From the NCBI RefSeq assembly GCF_900186125.1, contig NZ_FYBQ01000005.1:1-64000 (forward strand): DNA of 64,000 nucleotides, given 5' to 3'. A program made the translations under genes and the position numbers. This document shows positions 8,802 through 18,170 of this stretch, in pieces; the first letter of the stretch is position 1; every line of letters begins with the position of its first letter. This DNA is from Listeria goaensis. GTDB taxonomy: Bacteria > Bacillota > Bacilli > Lactobacillales > Listeriaceae. The notes beneath the pieces are model-generated. The model saw only the letters and a list, made by a program, of their open reading frames with translations. It was not told the origin of the DNA and made no database searches.

Positions 8802-10067
8802 TTAGGATTTCGTTAAACGGCTTATAAGTTCCTCAGCTGAAACTGAAATTTGTTCACCCGTTTCCATATTTTTAAGCGGGTATTCACCCGATGCAAGCTC
8901 TTCTTCTCCAATGATAACCGTATATTTTGCTTCTTTACGATTCGCATCTTTCATTTGCGCTTTAAATTTGCGCTTTTGGTAATCTTTATCAGCACTTATA
9001 CCAGCATTTCGCAACTGATTCACGATTTTAACTGCTTCAAGTTCTGCTTCCTCGCTCGCTACAATGACATAACAAGCAAGTTCCTTATCTTTTGGAATTT
9101 CAATTTCTGCCGCCTGAAGTGCAAGAAGCACACGTTCAACGCCCATACCAAAACCAATTCCCGGAGTATCTGGACCATCAAATTCTTGCACAAGTCCGTG
9201 ATAGCGACCGCCGCCACAAAGTGTCGTTTTAGCCCCAAAACCTTCCTCATCACTCATAATTTCAAACGTCGTATGATTATAGTAATCAAGCCCGCGGACA
9301 AGCGTTGGATCCACTACAAACGGAATGTCAATTGCCTCTAAAAACCCTTTTACTTGGCTAAAATAGAGACGGGAATCTTCATTTAGAAAATCTAAAATAG
9401 ATGGCGCCGTTGCCACAAGTGGATGTGCGTGGTCCGTCTTGCAATCCAAAATACGAAGTGGATTTTTATGCAATCGATTTTGACAATCCGAACAAAACTC
9501 GTCAATGCGCGGTTCGAAATGCGCAATCAGAGCATCCCGATGTTTCAACCGGCTTTCTTTATCCCCTAGACTGTTAATCGTTAGCGAAATATTTTTAAGA
9601 CCAATGGATTTATAAAAATTCATCGCAAGCGCAATGACTTCCGCATCAATCGCAGGATCCGCACTCCCAATTGCCTCCACGCCAATTTGTGTGAATTGAC
9701 GCTGCCGCCCGCCTTGTGGCCGCTCATAACGGAACATCGGACCATTATAGTATAGCTTCACTGGTTGATTGACATCACCGAACATTTTATGTTCAACAAA
9801 CGCGCGTACAACCGAAGCAGTTCCTTCTGGACGCAGTGTTAAACTCCGATTTTTTTTATCATGAAATGTGTACATTTCTTTTGAAACAATATCCGTTGAA
9901 TCTCCGACACCACGTTCAAATAACTCCGTGTGCTCAAAAATTGGAGTACGAATTTCTTCATAACGGTAGTTTTCACAGATTTCGCGAAATTTATCTTCAA
10001 GAAAATGCCATTTTTGTACCTCTTCAGGTAAAATATCTCGCGTGCCTCGTGGTAATTGAATTTTCAT
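8802..10067 (-). CDS. hisS: Histidyl-tRNA synthetase
   Basis: 421 residues from ATG 10067, which has AGGAGGAAA directly upstream; the longer open frame to 10184 runs through the T-box terminator and is not used. Class II synthetase: motif 2 (MFRYERPQGGRQRQFTQIG), the histidine-binding HisA loop (LVRGLDYYNHTTFE) and HisB (GGGRYHGLV), then an anticodon-binding domain from about residue 330. It charges tRNA-His. The transcript starts with a T-box leader and continues into aspS. Confidence 0.97.
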   Translation of the reverse strand: MKIQLPRGTRDILPEEVQKWHFLEDKFREICENYRYEEIRTPIFEHTELFERGVGDSTDIVSKEMYTFHDKKNRSLTLRPEGTASVVRAFVEHKMFGDVNQPVKLYYNGPMFRYERPQGGRQRQFTQIGVEAIGSADPAIDAEVIALAMNFYKSIGLKNISLTINSLGDKESRLKHRDALIAHFEPRIDEFCSDCQNRLHKNPLRILDCKTDHAHPLVATAPSILDFLNEDSRLYFSQVKGFLEAIDIPFVVDPTLVRGLDYYNHTTFEIMSDEEGFGAKTTLCGGGRYHGLVQEFDGPDTPGIGFGMGVERVLLALQAAEIEIPKDKELACYVIVASEEAELEAVKIVNQLRNAGISADKDYQKRKFKAQMKDANRKEAKYTVIIGEEELASGEYPLKNMETGEQISVSAEELISRLTKS

Positions 10068-10091
10068 CACATTTCCTCCTTTTTTGAATAT

Positions 10092-10345
10092 AAAAAAATC
10101 CCTCGTCACTTGTCCGAAAACAAGGGACGAGAGATGTAGATTCACCCGTGGTACCACCCTAATTGGAATTTTTGAAATTCCCACTCTTCCGTTAACGCCG
10201 GACTACGTTTCGACCTACTCGTTTTCGATCAAAACCTCGGAAGTGTCTTTCCAAAAAGTTTCACCATGAATTTCTCTCAGCAAATGAAATTCTCTCTTTT
10301 ATGGGAGTGATTCTTTGTACTTTTCTTCGTCATCAGTTTAAATAT
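10092..10345 (-). promoter_or_regulatory. T-box riboswitch for hisS-aspS
   Basis: On the minus strand, AGGGTGGTACCACG (10147-10160) is the canonical T-box sequence. It precedes a terminator hairpin (10102-10131, arms CTCGTCCCTTGT/ACAAGTGACGAG) and a T run. Upstream are Stem I features, including AAAGTAC, paired GAGAG segments and GGTGAAA; a CAC triplet at 10243-10245 is the best specifier candidate and codes for His, matching the gene controlled. Uncharged tRNA-His should favour the antiterminator. The specifier call is by pattern only. Confidence 0.9.
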
Positions 10346-10356
10346 GAATTATTTCT

Positions 10357-10385
10357 AGGTTACTAAAAAAAACGACTAAAGTCAA
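10357..10385 (-). promoter_or_regulatory. Sigma-A promoter of hisS-aspS
   Basis: Minus strand TTGACT (10380-10385), 17-bp spacer, TAACCT (10357-10362). Transcription would begin about 10350, giving a leader of about 280 nt that contains the T-box. Confidence 0.55.
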
Positions 10386-10549
10386 TTAGCTAAAAGAAAA
10401 ACTGTAAAATTATATCAAATAACATTCAGTAGTGCGTAAAATTGTTTTCTTTTTTCAAAAAATTATGGTTAATAGTTCCATGAAAGCTTAATTTGTGGTA
10501 CCATTTTAATGACCTGAAGAAGTTTTTATAAAGGTGGTGTAGCAATTTC

Positions 10550-11830
10550 GTGAAGAACAAATTTTTATTTATCACCGTTTTATCGGCGTTACTCATTGCA
10601 GCGGGGGTTATTACAACGATTGCGATGGCGAATGCAAATGCCGTTCGCGTTCAGGCGGAAGTTTTAAACGTGCGAAACGGTCCAGGTCTTGCTTATGACG
10701 TAACAAGTCAAGTCCGTAAAGGTGACGTGCTTCGCGTCATTGGAGAAGAAAATAAATGGTATAAAGTTCGTTTAGATAACGGAAATAGCGGTTGGGTAGC
10801 CAGCTGGCTCGTTGAAAACACAGATGTGAGCGCTGCAAGTAATAGTATGGCGATCGTAAGTTCTGAAAACGGCTTAAATGTCCGGTCCAAACCGTCAACT
10901 GATAGCACAGTTTTAGGCATATTAAATACAGGTGATCAAATCAATGTTGTGAGTGAACAAAACGGCTGGGCTCAAATTCAATATAAAGGGCAAAACGCTT
11001 GGGTAAATGCGAGTTACATAACAATTCGTGAATCAACGACAAAAGTTGACCAAAATAATTTGCAAAGTTTAACGATTCGTGATGACTCTACAAATATTCG
11101 AAGCAAGCCTGATTTAAGCGGTGAAGTGATTGAAAAAGCAAACTCTGGTCATGCTTACGGAATTCAAGGTGTCCAAGGTGACTGGTATCAAGTTCAAACA
11201 GCTGATGGACAAACTGGTTATGTAGCAAACTGGGTTGTCGATGTAGGAAATGAAAATGAAAAACCCGCTAAATCAAAAACGACGAAACTTTCTGAAGCAA
11301 CTATCGTCCTTGATCCAGGCCACGGTGGAAACGATCCCGGTGCAAAAGGTGAAAATGGAACCATAGAAAAGAAAGCAACGTTAAAAACAGCAAATGCCAT
11401 TAAAGCTCGACTAGAGCAAGCTGGCGCAAAAGTGATTATGACGCGTGACCACGATGAATATATTTCATTACGTCAGCGTACAAAAGTAGCTTCGAAAAAC
11501 AATGCTGATGCATTTGTCAGCTTGCATTTTGATAGCCTTGAAAACAACGACGAAAGCGTAAGCGGCCAAACTACTTACTATTATGATAGTAGTGATAAAG
11601 GGCTCGCAAAAAGCATTAATAAGAGTCTTGGCAATACCCTTCCAACAACAAATCGCGGTGCTCGTGTTGGCGACTTTTACGTTGTACGCGAAAACTCGCA
11701 ACCTGCTGTTTTATTAGAACTTGGCTATTTAAGTTCAAAAACTGACGAAGCCAACATCAATTCTAATTCATACCGCACAAAAATTGCTGAAGGCGTAACA
11801 GAAGGACTCGCAAACTATTTCGCAAACTAA
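10550..11830 (+). CDS. N-acetylmuramoyl-L-alanine amidase with three SH3 domains
   Basis: 426 residues starting at GTG 10550. A signal peptide (about 1-28, ending near ANA) leads to three bacterial SH3 domains (about 30-95, 105-165 and 172-235), each with the RxGPGLxYxV/RSKPxxxSxV pattern, that bind cell wall. A C-terminal Amidase_3 domain (about 250-425) cuts the amide between MurNAc and L-Ala. Zinc and catalytic residues are visible: His in DPGHGG, Glu in GTIEKK, His in SLHFDS, and Glu in LLELGYLS. It is divergent from hisS and ends at a bidirectional terminator. L. monocytogenes has a protein of this type at the same place (lmo1521, from memory). Confidence 0.93.
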   Translation: MKNKFLFITVLSALLIAAGVITTIAMANANAVRVQAEVLNVRNGPGLAYDVTSQVRKGDVLRVIGEENKWYKVRLDNGNSGWVASWLVENTDVSAASNSMAIVSSENGLNVRSKPSTDSTVLGILNTGDQINVVSEQNGWAQIQYKGQNAWVNASYITIRESTTKVDQNNLQSLTIRDDSTNIRSKPDLSGEVIEKANSGHAYGIQGVQGDWYQVQTADGQTGYVANWVVDVGNENEKPAKSKTTKLSEATIVLDPGHGGNDPGAKGENGTIEKKATLKTANAIKARLEQAGAKVIMTRDHDEYISLRQRTKVASKNNADAFVSLHFDSLENNDESVSGQTTYYYDSSDKGLAKSINKSLGNTLPTTNRGARVGDFYVVRENSQPAVLLELGYLSSKTDEANINSNSYRTKIAEGVTEGLANYFAN

Positions 11831-11871
11831 AAAAACCGGAAAGTAAGTGTTAAGCTTACTTTCCGGTTTTT
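11831..11871. terminator. Bidirectional terminator between amidase and dtd
   Basis: Perfect 17-bp arms AAAAACCGGAAAGTAAG (11831-11847) and CTTACTTTCCGGTTTTT (11855-11871), 7-nt loop, A run on one side and T run on the other. It serves the convergent amidase and relA-dtd transcripts. Confidence 0.92.
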
Positions 11872-12324
11872 CTATTTCATTAAATCAGCTGAATCAAGCA
11901 AAATCGTGACTGGCCCGTCATTAACAAGCGAAACTTTCATATCCGCTCCGAAAACCCCGGCGTCTACACCTAAACCAGCTTTTTCCAACTCTTTATTAAA
12001 TCGATTATAAAGCTTTTCCGCTTCCGCACCCGGTGCCGAGTCCGTGAAACTTGGTCGGCGCCCTTTTCTTGCGTCTGCATAAAGTGTGAACTGCGATACG
12101 CTAAGCACGTTTCCCGAAACCTCTTGAATGGATAAATTCATTTTCTGGTTTTCATCTTCGAAAACACGGAGATTTGCAATTTTTTGTACTAAAACATCAA
12201 TTTCTCGTTCTGTATCCGTATGAGTAAAACCAACAAGAAGCAAGAATCCTTGTGGAATTTCCGCAATAATTTCATCATCTATCGTCACACTTGCACTTGT
12301 AACCCTTTGAAGCACAACACGCAT
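11872..12324 (-). CDS. dtd: D-aminoacyl-tRNA deacylase
   Basis: 150 residues from ATG 12324. The GGGAGG site is 10 bases upstream; an in-frame TTG two codons earlier is too close to it. The sequence has the DTD hallmarks: [17 protein letters not shown] at the start, [19 protein letters not shown] in the middle (SQxxL motif) and [11 protein letters not shown] near the end (GP-cis-Pro motif). It removes D-amino acids from mischarged tRNA. It lies 15 bp after relA, as in Bacillus subtilis, and shares its transcript. Confidence 0.95.
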   Translation of the reverse strand: MRVVLQRVTSASVTIDDEIIAEIPQGFLLLVGFTHTDTEREIDVLVQKIANLRVFEDENQKMNLSIQEVSGNVLSVSQFTLYADARKGRRPSFTDSAPGAEAEKLYNRFNKELEKAGLGVDAGVFGADMKVSLVNDGPVTILLDSADLMK

Positions 12325-12339
12325 AGCCAATCATCCTCC

Positions 12340-14556
12340 CTAGCTCATCAATCGTCTTACCGTATAAACATCTGGAATTTGTTTAATTTTATCTACAACG
12401 CGCTGTAAATGATTAATATTATGAATTTGCAAAGTTAATACGAGCGTTGCCATTTTATTATTATCAACTTTCGCATTCACGCCATTAATGTTTGAAGTCA
12501 AACTATTAATTACTTGCAAAATATCATTCAATAAGCCATTGCGATTATAACCATAAATTTCAATATCCACATTATAATCATTTTTCGCCTGAAAATCTGC
12601 ATCTTCCCACTCTACGCCGATGAGCCGCTCACTTTCGATGGACTGCACATTCGGACAATCCGAACGGTGAATCGAAATCCCGCGCCCCTTCGTAATATAG
12701 CCCACAATTTCATCGCCCGGAACAGGGTTACAACATCTGGACAAACGAATAAGCAGATTGCCAACACCTTGAACAACTACACCCGCATTATGCTTGATTT
12801 TAAGCTTCTCGTTATTGGCCTCCGCATTGCTATTCCGCGCTTCCGCTTGCGAAAGCAATTTTTCCGTTTGCTCCTCTTGGTCGCGCTCCTTCCGCTCTTT
12901 CTCCGTCAAACGATTCGCCACTTGAAGCGCCGTAATCCCGTTATATCCAACAGCAGCAAACAAATCATCTTCATGGGAAAAATTCAGCTTCTCAAGGAGA
13001 CGTTTGAGATTTTCGTTCGTCATAATCTTTTTAGGTTCAAAATCCATTTGCCGAAGTTCTTTTTCAACCAAATCCCGGCCTTTTTCGACATTTTCTTCTT
13101 TCGCTTGCCGTTTGAAGAATTGACGGATTTTATTTCGCGCCTGCGACGTCTGCACGAGTTTTAACCAGTCACGACTTGGCCCGTAGGAATGCTTCGACGT
13201 TAAAATATCGATAATATCCCCAGTCTTCAGCTTATAATCGAGTGTGACAATTTTGCCATTCACTTTCGCGCCAATCGTTTTATTCCCAATTTCCGTATGA
13301 ATTCGGTATGCGAAATCAAGTGGAACCGAGCCGTTTGGTAGCTCGTAAACATCGCCTTTCGGTGTAAACACATACACAACGTCCGCAAATAAATCTAATT
13401 TTAACGATTCCATAAACTCTTCCGCATTATCAGACTCATTTTGGTACTCCAAAATTTCACGGAACCAAGTCATTTTATTATCAAATGACGTTTTCGAGTT
13501 AACGACTTTTCCTTCTTTATACGCCCAGTGCGCGGCAACCCCGTATTCTGCAATTTGGTGCATCTCATGCGTCCGAATTTGCACTTCAAGCGGTTCGCCT
13601 TGCGGTCCAATAACCGTCGTATGCAGCGACTGATACATATTCGATTTCGGCATCGCAATATAATCCTTAAACCGTCCCGGCATCGGTTTCCAGCGCGTAT
13701 GAATGACGCCCAGTACCGCATAACAATCTTTAATGCTACTAACTAGAATCCGTACCGCCAATAAATCATAAATTTCGTTAAATTGCTTATGCTGTTCCGA
13801 CATTTTGCGATAAATCGAATAAATATGTTTCGGCCTACCAGAAATATCCGCCTGAATATTTAATTCATCCAAGTTGTCTGAAACGCCGTCAATCACATCT
13901 TGCAAATAGCGCTCACGCGCACCGCGTTTTTGTTTCATCAAATGTACAATGCGGTAGTATTGTTGCGGATTCAAATAGCGTAATGCTGTATCTTCAAGTT
14001 CCCATTTCACGCGGCTAATCCCAAGTCGATGAGCAAGCGGTGCGAAAATTTCAAGTGTTTCCGTCGAAATCCGGCGCTGTTTTTCTACCGGAAGATGTTT
14101 TAAAGTACGCATATTATGCAGTCGGTCTGCTAACTTGATCAAAATAACTCGAATATCTTGCGCCATCGCAATGAACATTTTCCGATGATTTTCAGCTTGC
14201 TGTTCCTCATGCGATTTATATTTAATTTTCCCAAGTTTTGTAACGCCGTCCACAAGCATCGCCACTTCAGCATTAAACGTTTCTGTTAAATCCTCAAGTG
14301 TCACATCCGTATCTTCGACAACATCGTGTAAAAAACCTGCCGCTACCGTTTCAGGGTCCATTCTTAGCTCAACAAGAATTCCTGCTACTTGAATTGGATG
14401 AATAATATATGGCTCTCCCGATTTTCTAAACTGTTCACTATGTGCATCTCGCGCATATTCATAAGCCTTTTTCACAATTTCCAGATGCGTTTCATTCATA
14501 TAATTCGAAGCCATTTCGATGACTTGCTCTGCTGTCAAATTTTGCTCTTTCGCCAT
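12340..14556 (-). CDS. relA: Bifunctional (p)ppGpp synthetase/hydrolase RelA (Rel)
   Basis: 738 residues from ATG 14556, where AAGGGGG is well placed; a GTG three codons upstream overlaps that site. Domain order: HD hydrolase with intact H77-D78 and E81-D82 (HDVVEDTD), synthetase domain (about 200-340, with GRPKHIYSIYRKM), TGS (about 393-455), a zinc-finger/helical region (CCNPVPGD) and a C-terminal ACT domain. Both activities should work, so this is the main stringent-response enzyme, making and removing (p)ppGpp on the ribosome. Genes around it (dtd, apt, recJ) keep the usual Bacillales order. Confidence 0.97.
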   Translation of the reverse strand: MAKEQNLTAEQVIEMASNYMNETHLEIVKKAYEYARDAHSEQFRKSGEPYIIHPIQVAGILVELRMDPETVAAGFLHDVVEDTDVTLEDLTETFNAEVAMLVDGVTKLGKIKYKSHEEQQAENHRKMFIAMAQDIRVILIKLADRLHNMRTLKHLPVEKQRRISTETLEIFAPLAHRLGISRVKWELEDTALRYLNPQQYYRIVHLMKQKRGARERYLQDVIDGVSDNLDELNIQADISGRPKHIYSIYRKMSEQHKQFNEIYDLLAVRILVSSIKDCYAVLGVIHTRWKPMPGRFKDYIAMPKSNMYQSLHTTVIGPQGEPLEVQIRTHEMHQIAEYGVAAHWAYKEGKVVNSKTSFDNKMTWFREILEYQNESDNAEEFMESLKLDLFADVVYVFTPKGDVYELPNGSVPLDFAYRIHTEIGNKTIGAKVNGKIVTLDYKLKTGDIIDILTSKHSYGPSRDWLKLVQTSQARNKIRQFFKRQAKEENVEKGRDLVEKELRQMDFEPKKIMTNENLKRLLEKLNFSHEDDLFAAVGYNGITALQVANRLTEKERKERDQEEQTEKLLSQAEARNSNAEANNEKLKIKHNAGVVVQGVGNLLIRLSRCCNPVPGDEIVGYITKGRGISIHRSDCPNVQSIESERLIGVEWEDADFQAKNDYNVDIEIYGYNRNGLLNDILQVINSLTSNINGVNAKVDNNKMATLVLTLQIHNINHLQRVVDKIKQIPDVYTVRRLMS

Positions 14557-14654
14557 TTTATCCACCCCCTTCTTTTCCCCTTGTCTAAAATAGATTCTTA
14601 GTTACTATTATACACAACTAAAGTGGCTTTAGAAAGTAGTTTTCATGCGCCACT

Positions 14655-14691
14655 AGAAAAAAACACTTTCCAAAAGGAAAATGTTTTTTCT
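14655..14691 (-). terminator. Terminator after apt
   Basis: Imperfect hairpin: AGAAAAAAACACTTTCC (14655-14671) pairs with GGAAAATGTTTTTTCT (14676-14691) around a short A-rich loop. It lies directly past the apt stop, with a T-rich 3' arm on the minus strand. Confidence 0.7.
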
Positions 14692-14694
14692 AAC

Positions 14695-15216
14695 TTAAAA
14701 GTCCATCAAAATCAAGCGATCATACCCGTTCAATTTTTTATGTCCTTCTAATTCTGTCAGTTCAATTAAAAAGGCGCACCCAGCAACAATTCCACCAAGT
14801 TTTTCCACAAGTTTGATCGTTGCTTCAATCGTACCACCCGTTGCAAGCAAATCATCTGTAATGAGCACACGTTGCCCCGGTTTAATCGCATCTTTATGCA
14901 TCGTTAGCGTATTTGTACCGTACTCAAGCTCATACTCCATTTCAATTGTTGCACGCGGCAATTTGCCAGGTTTACGTACTGGTGCAAAACCAATACCAAG
15001 CGCATAAGCAACCGGGCAACCAATAATAAAGCCACGCGCTTCTGGCCCAACAATCAAATCTACTTGTAGTTTTTCAGCATACTCAACAATCTGATCTGTC
15101 GCAAATTTATAAGCTTCACCGTCATTCATAAGCGGTGTAATATCCTTAAATACAATGCCTTCTTTTGGCCAATCCTCCACGATTGCGACAAATTTTCTAA
15201 GATCATTTAAATCCAT
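14695..15216 (-). CDS. apt: Adenine phosphoribosyltransferase
   Basis: 173 residues from ATG 15216 (GGAGGAATAAAC upstream); the longer frame back to 15243 overlaps recJ and lacks a site. It has the type I PRTase fold with the PRPP loop ([13 protein letters not shown]) and the APRT signature [15 protein letters not shown]. It converts adenine and PRPP to AMP. It follows recJ after 26 bp and is probably co-transcribed with it. Position next to relA is conserved in Bacillales. Confidence 0.96.
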   Translation of the reverse strand: MDLNDLRKFVAIVEDWPKEGIVFKDITPLMNDGEAYKFATDQIVEYAEKLQVDLIVGPEARGFIIGCPVAYALGIGFAPVRKPGKLPRATIEMEYELEYGTNTLTMHKDAIKPGQRVLITDDLLATGGTIEATIKLVEKLGGIVAGCAFLIELTELEGHKKLNGYDRLILMDF

Positions 15217-15242
15217 GTTTATTCCTCCAAAGTGGGTAGGCA

Positions 15243-17540
15243 CTAGGCCTCCATAATGCGCTTCATCCAGCTAAATAGTTCATTAAAGCTCGCATAAAGC
15301 AGTTTTTCTCGTGTTGCAAGTTCTTGTTTTTTCGACTGATAAATTTCGGCCTCTTCTAAATTTCGTTTTTCTGAAAGGTTATTTAGTAAAATCACGCCAC
15401 TTTCTATTTTAACAAAATCCAGCTCAAAAAACACGTTTGACATAAAATCAATTTGTTGTTTACTCCAACCGAACTTTTGATTTAAAGCAGGACCATACTT
15501 TTCAAGCGAAAAAGGTTGATATTTTTTAATCAGGGCAAAAAGATTCGCAAATGCCTTTCTATCTGGCAGCGCCTGGAAATCTTGATTTTCAGATGCTCCG
15601 AAATGGACATAAATCCGCTCAGGCTGGAACTTTTTAATGAACGCCTCCACGTGACCCGTTTCTTTCGGTAAATCAACAAAAACCACTTCACGCGCGCTCT
15701 CCCTGTCATCAGGCGTATACACCACATTCGCAGCAATCGCCGGAAGTTTCGTTACGGTTTCTTGGTTAAAGCAGATGAAAACCCGTTCGCGCTCAGATTC
15801 TTTTAATAAACGTTGCCATTCTGTTCGGTTACGCGCATCAAAAAGCTGGAACTCATTGACTTCAAGATCAACCAACCTAAGTTGCGGCTTCCGAATATGA
15901 TTCCATTCATTCACATTCAGTTCGCCTACAACGCTAACAAGCGCATTTTGTGCCACATTATCCGCCAAGTCACCTAAATTGAAACCAATGCCATCTAAAA
16001 GCACGTTTTGGTCGGTCAGCACCGTTTTCAAATGCGTTTTATCCGCACCAATTCGTTTCGTATCTTTCAAATTAATCTCTTCAAATTGGAAAACTGGTTT
16101 CACATTGCCCGTTCCAAATGGCGCCATCTTTTCAATCATCTGAATGAATGGCAGTGAAACGTCAGCGAGTTGCAACGTGTCTTCCACGCTAAGCTCTCGT
16201 TTTACACTCGTTACATCTAACGCATCAGCCTGCGCAATTAAAGCCGCTTCAAGCGCCGCTAAATTATGAAGCGACACCGTCATACCAGCTGCCATGGGGT
16301 GCCCGCCAAACGCTTCAAGAATCGCCCTGTTTTTATCAAGCTCTTGATACAAATGGAAATGCGGTACACTTCTGCCAGAACCTTTAGCAATCCCCGCCTC
16401 CTCATCAATGGCAAGACAAATGACCGGACGATTAAATTTTTCTACTAATCTAGACGCAACAATTCCTAGCACGCCTGGATTCCAATCCTTTTCAGCAACC
16501 ACAATGATACTCGGAATTTCAGTTTTCGCCTCCAAAATTGCAACGGCGCTCGCGGTGATGTCACTAACGAGTTTCCGTCGATTGACGTTTGCCTCATCAA
16601 TTTCCTCGGCCAAATATTCCGCTTCCTCCTCATCAAAAGCGAGTAGCAATTCCGCAGCCGGGTCAGCAGCGCCTAAACGACCGACAGCGTTTAATCTTGG
16701 GGCGATGGCAAACCCAATTGTTTCTTCGTTTGCCTCCTCCAATTTGACACTTGCTTTCAAAGCGAGAACACGCAAGCCTGTGTTTGGCTTTTCACGAAGC
16801 ACTTGAAGTCCCTTTTGTACAAGAAGACGATTTTCATCTGTTAATGAAACAAGGTCCGCTACGGTCCCTACGGCTACCATGTCTAATAAGTGCGTCGGCT
16901 CTTCGCCAAGCAGCGCGTGCGAAAGTTTGTAGCTAACGCCGACTCCCGCTAAATCTTCAAAAGGATAGTTCGAGTCGGGGTGCTTTGGGTGGATAACCGC
17001 AACTGCTTGCGGCAAGGTTTCGCGCATTTCGTGGTGGTCGGTTATAATGACATCCATCCCGATTTCTTGAGCAAAATCCATCACTTCAAGAGCCGCAATC
17101 CCATTATCAACCGTAATAATCAAATCGAAGCCTTGGTTCTTAATCATTTGAAATGCGTTCTGATTCGGCCCGTAACCCTCCGTGAAGCGATTTGGAATAT
17201 AAAACTGTACAAGTGCCCCCAAACTTTCTAACGTCTTGTAAAGCACCGCAATGCTCGTTACGCCGTCCGCATCATAATCGCCGTAAATCATAATTTTTTC
17301 GCCCGCTTGAATCGCAGACTTAATCCGTTCTACAGCTTGCTCCATTTCTGCAAGTAAAAAAGGATCATAACTCGCATATTTGGAAGGATTCATGAACTTA
17401 TCGTACTGCCCTTCCGTCGTAATCTTACGTTTCACAAGCATTTTCGCAAGCGGAAGCGACACATTCAACTCTTTAGCTAGGTTTGCTACTTTTTCGCCGT
17501 CAACTTCTTCGGTCTTCCATCTGTATTTTGAATGAATCAC
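15243..17540 (-). CDS. recJ: Single-stranded-DNA exonuclease RecJ
   Basis: 765 residues from GTG 17540, which has AAGGTGGGGG before it; the open frame extends to 17609 but passes through the upstream terminator. DHH/DHHA1 phosphoesterase: motif [13 protein letters not shown], motif [12 protein letters not shown], then the DHHA1 domain ([12 protein letters not shown]) and an OB-fold region, plus a C-terminal Firmicute extension of about 200 residues. It degrades 5' single-stranded DNA in recombination and mismatch/base-excision repair. apt follows closely. Confidence 0.95.
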   Translation of the reverse strand: MIHSKYRWKTEEVDGEKVANLAKELNVSLPLAKMLVKRKITTEGQYDKFMNPSKYASYDPFLLAEMEQAVERIKSAIQAGEKIMIYGDYDADGVTSIAVLYKTLESLGALVQFYIPNRFTEGYGPNQNAFQMIKNQGFDLIITVDNGIAALEVMDFAQEIGMDVIITDHHEMRETLPQAVAVIHPKHPDSNYPFEDLAGVGVSYKLSHALLGEEPTHLLDMVAVGTVADLVSLTDENRLLVQKGLQVLREKPNTGLRVLALKASVKLEEANEETIGFAIAPRLNAVGRLGAADPAAELLLAFDEEEAEYLAEEIDEANVNRRKLVSDITASAVAILEAKTEIPSIIVVAEKDWNPGVLGIVASRLVEKFNRPVICLAIDEEAGIAKGSGRSVPHFHLYQELDKNRAILEAFGGHPMAAGMTVSLHNLAALEAALIAQADALDVTSVKRELSVEDTLQLADVSLPFIQMIEKMAPFGTGNVKPVFQFEEINLKDTKRIGADKTHLKTVLTDQNVLLDGIGFNLGDLADNVAQNALVSVVGELNVNEWNHIRKPQLRLVDLEVNEFQLFDARNRTEWQRLLKESERERVFICFNQETVTKLPAIAANVVYTPDDRESAREVVFVDLPKETGHVEAFIKKFQPERIYVHFGASENQDFQALPDRKAFANLFALIKKYQPFSLEKYGPALNQKFGWSKQQIDFMSNVFFELDFVKIESGVILLNNLSEKRNLEEAEIYQSKKQELATREKLLYASFNELFSWMKRIMEA

Positions 17541-17599
17541 AATTCCCCCACCTTTCAACCCTCCTATTATATCGGAAAACATCGGAAAAACCAATAGTA

Positions 17600-17629
17600 A
17601 AAAGCCCAAATCAAAATCGATTTGGGCTC
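17600..17629 (-). terminator. Terminator after secDF/lapA, before recJ
   Basis: Perfect 10-bp arms AGCCCAAATC (17604-17613) and GATTTGGGCT (17620-17629), 6-nt loop, followed on the minus strand by T5. It lies 60 bp before recJ and stops read-through from lapA. Confidence 0.85.
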
Positions 17630-17630
17630 C

Positions 17631-17679
17631 AGAGTAATACTAAACGGCAATAAAGTCTTACCGTTTAGCATCACTCTGA
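17631..17679 (-). other. Compound hairpin next to the lapA terminator
   Basis: An outer 6-bp stem (CAGAGT/ACTCTG), an asymmetric internal loop and an inner 8-bp stem (CTAAACGG/CCGTTTAG) with a 13-nt loop sit 1 nt upstream (in the transcript) of the terminator hairpin. No known riboswitch class was recognised. It could protect the lapA 3' end or form a leader element of recJ. Confidence 0.5.
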
Positions 17680-17708
17680 TTTTGCGATCTGCGTTTTGTA
17701 TTCAAATA

Positions 17709-18071
17709 TTAGTTTTGCTCATCCTGATTTTCAACTTTCGCATCGGCTACTTCTGTTTCTTCTGTGTCGCGAATTGAAATCGTGGACGTTTTTGTTTGCA
17801 TCGCTTTCGCCGCCGCAAGTTGGCGTTCTAGATTTGTTTTTTCTTCATGAAGTTGTTTGACTTGCTTATTCATCCCTCGTACTTTAGCAATATTCAAACA
17901 GAAAATAATCAAGCCTCCGATAAGCACTGAGCCTAAAATAACTAATATAAGCGGCCACTCTAGTTTTGCGAAAAAGAAATTGACTTCAACTGATTCAACA
18001 TTAATAATCGCAAAAACAGCAATTAAAATCGCTAAAATAATTCCTACAATAACCTGCCATTGATTTTTCAT
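17709..18071 (-). CDS. LapA-domain (DUF1049) membrane protein
   Basis: 120 residues with two membrane segments (about 7-24 and 38-60), the N-V-E-S-V-E-V-N-F-F-F motif typical of LapA/LapB-associated DUF1049 proteins between them, and a C-terminal coiled-coil tail (KQVKQLHEEKTNLERQLAAA) ending in acidic residues. In enterobacteria LapA works with LapB in lipopolysaccharide assembly, which does not apply to a Gram-positive; the role in Listeria is not known. It lies between secDF and recJ, with a terminator on each side. Confidence 0.85.
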   Translation of the reverse strand: MKNQWQVIVGIILAILIAVFAIINVESVEVNFFFAKLEWPLILVILGSVLIGGLIIFCLNIAKVRGMNKQVKQLHEEKTNLERQLAAAKAMQTKTSTISIRDTEETEVADAKVENQDEQN

Positions 18072-18132
18072 AGCATCTGTCTCCTTTTTTCTAATTATAC
18101 AAATTTATTCCCGCAAAAAATTATGCTAAAAC

Positions 18133-18158
18133 AAAAGCCGGACAACTCGTCCGACTTT
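18133..18158 (-). terminator. Terminator of secDF
   Basis: Hairpin with arms AAAAGCCGGAC and GTCCGACTTT (one G-U pair) and a 5-nt loop just past the secDF stop; the minus strand then runs TTTTGTTTT. Confidence 0.8.
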
Positions 18159-18170
18159 CGTTACTCGTTT

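Noticed and set aside
8850-9341. 163-codon plus-strand frame inside hisS
   Set aside because: Fully antisense to conserved hisS codons, no ribosome site, and composition typical of a shadow frame.
10068-10184. N-terminal extension of HisS
   Set aside because: The open frame passes through the T-box terminator and antiterminator; the start at 10067 has the ribosome site and the conserved MKIQLPRGTRD beginning.
12667-13164. 165-codon plus-strand frame inside relA
   Set aside because: Antisense shadow of the relA TGS/linker region; Arg/Phe-rich translation with no family likeness.
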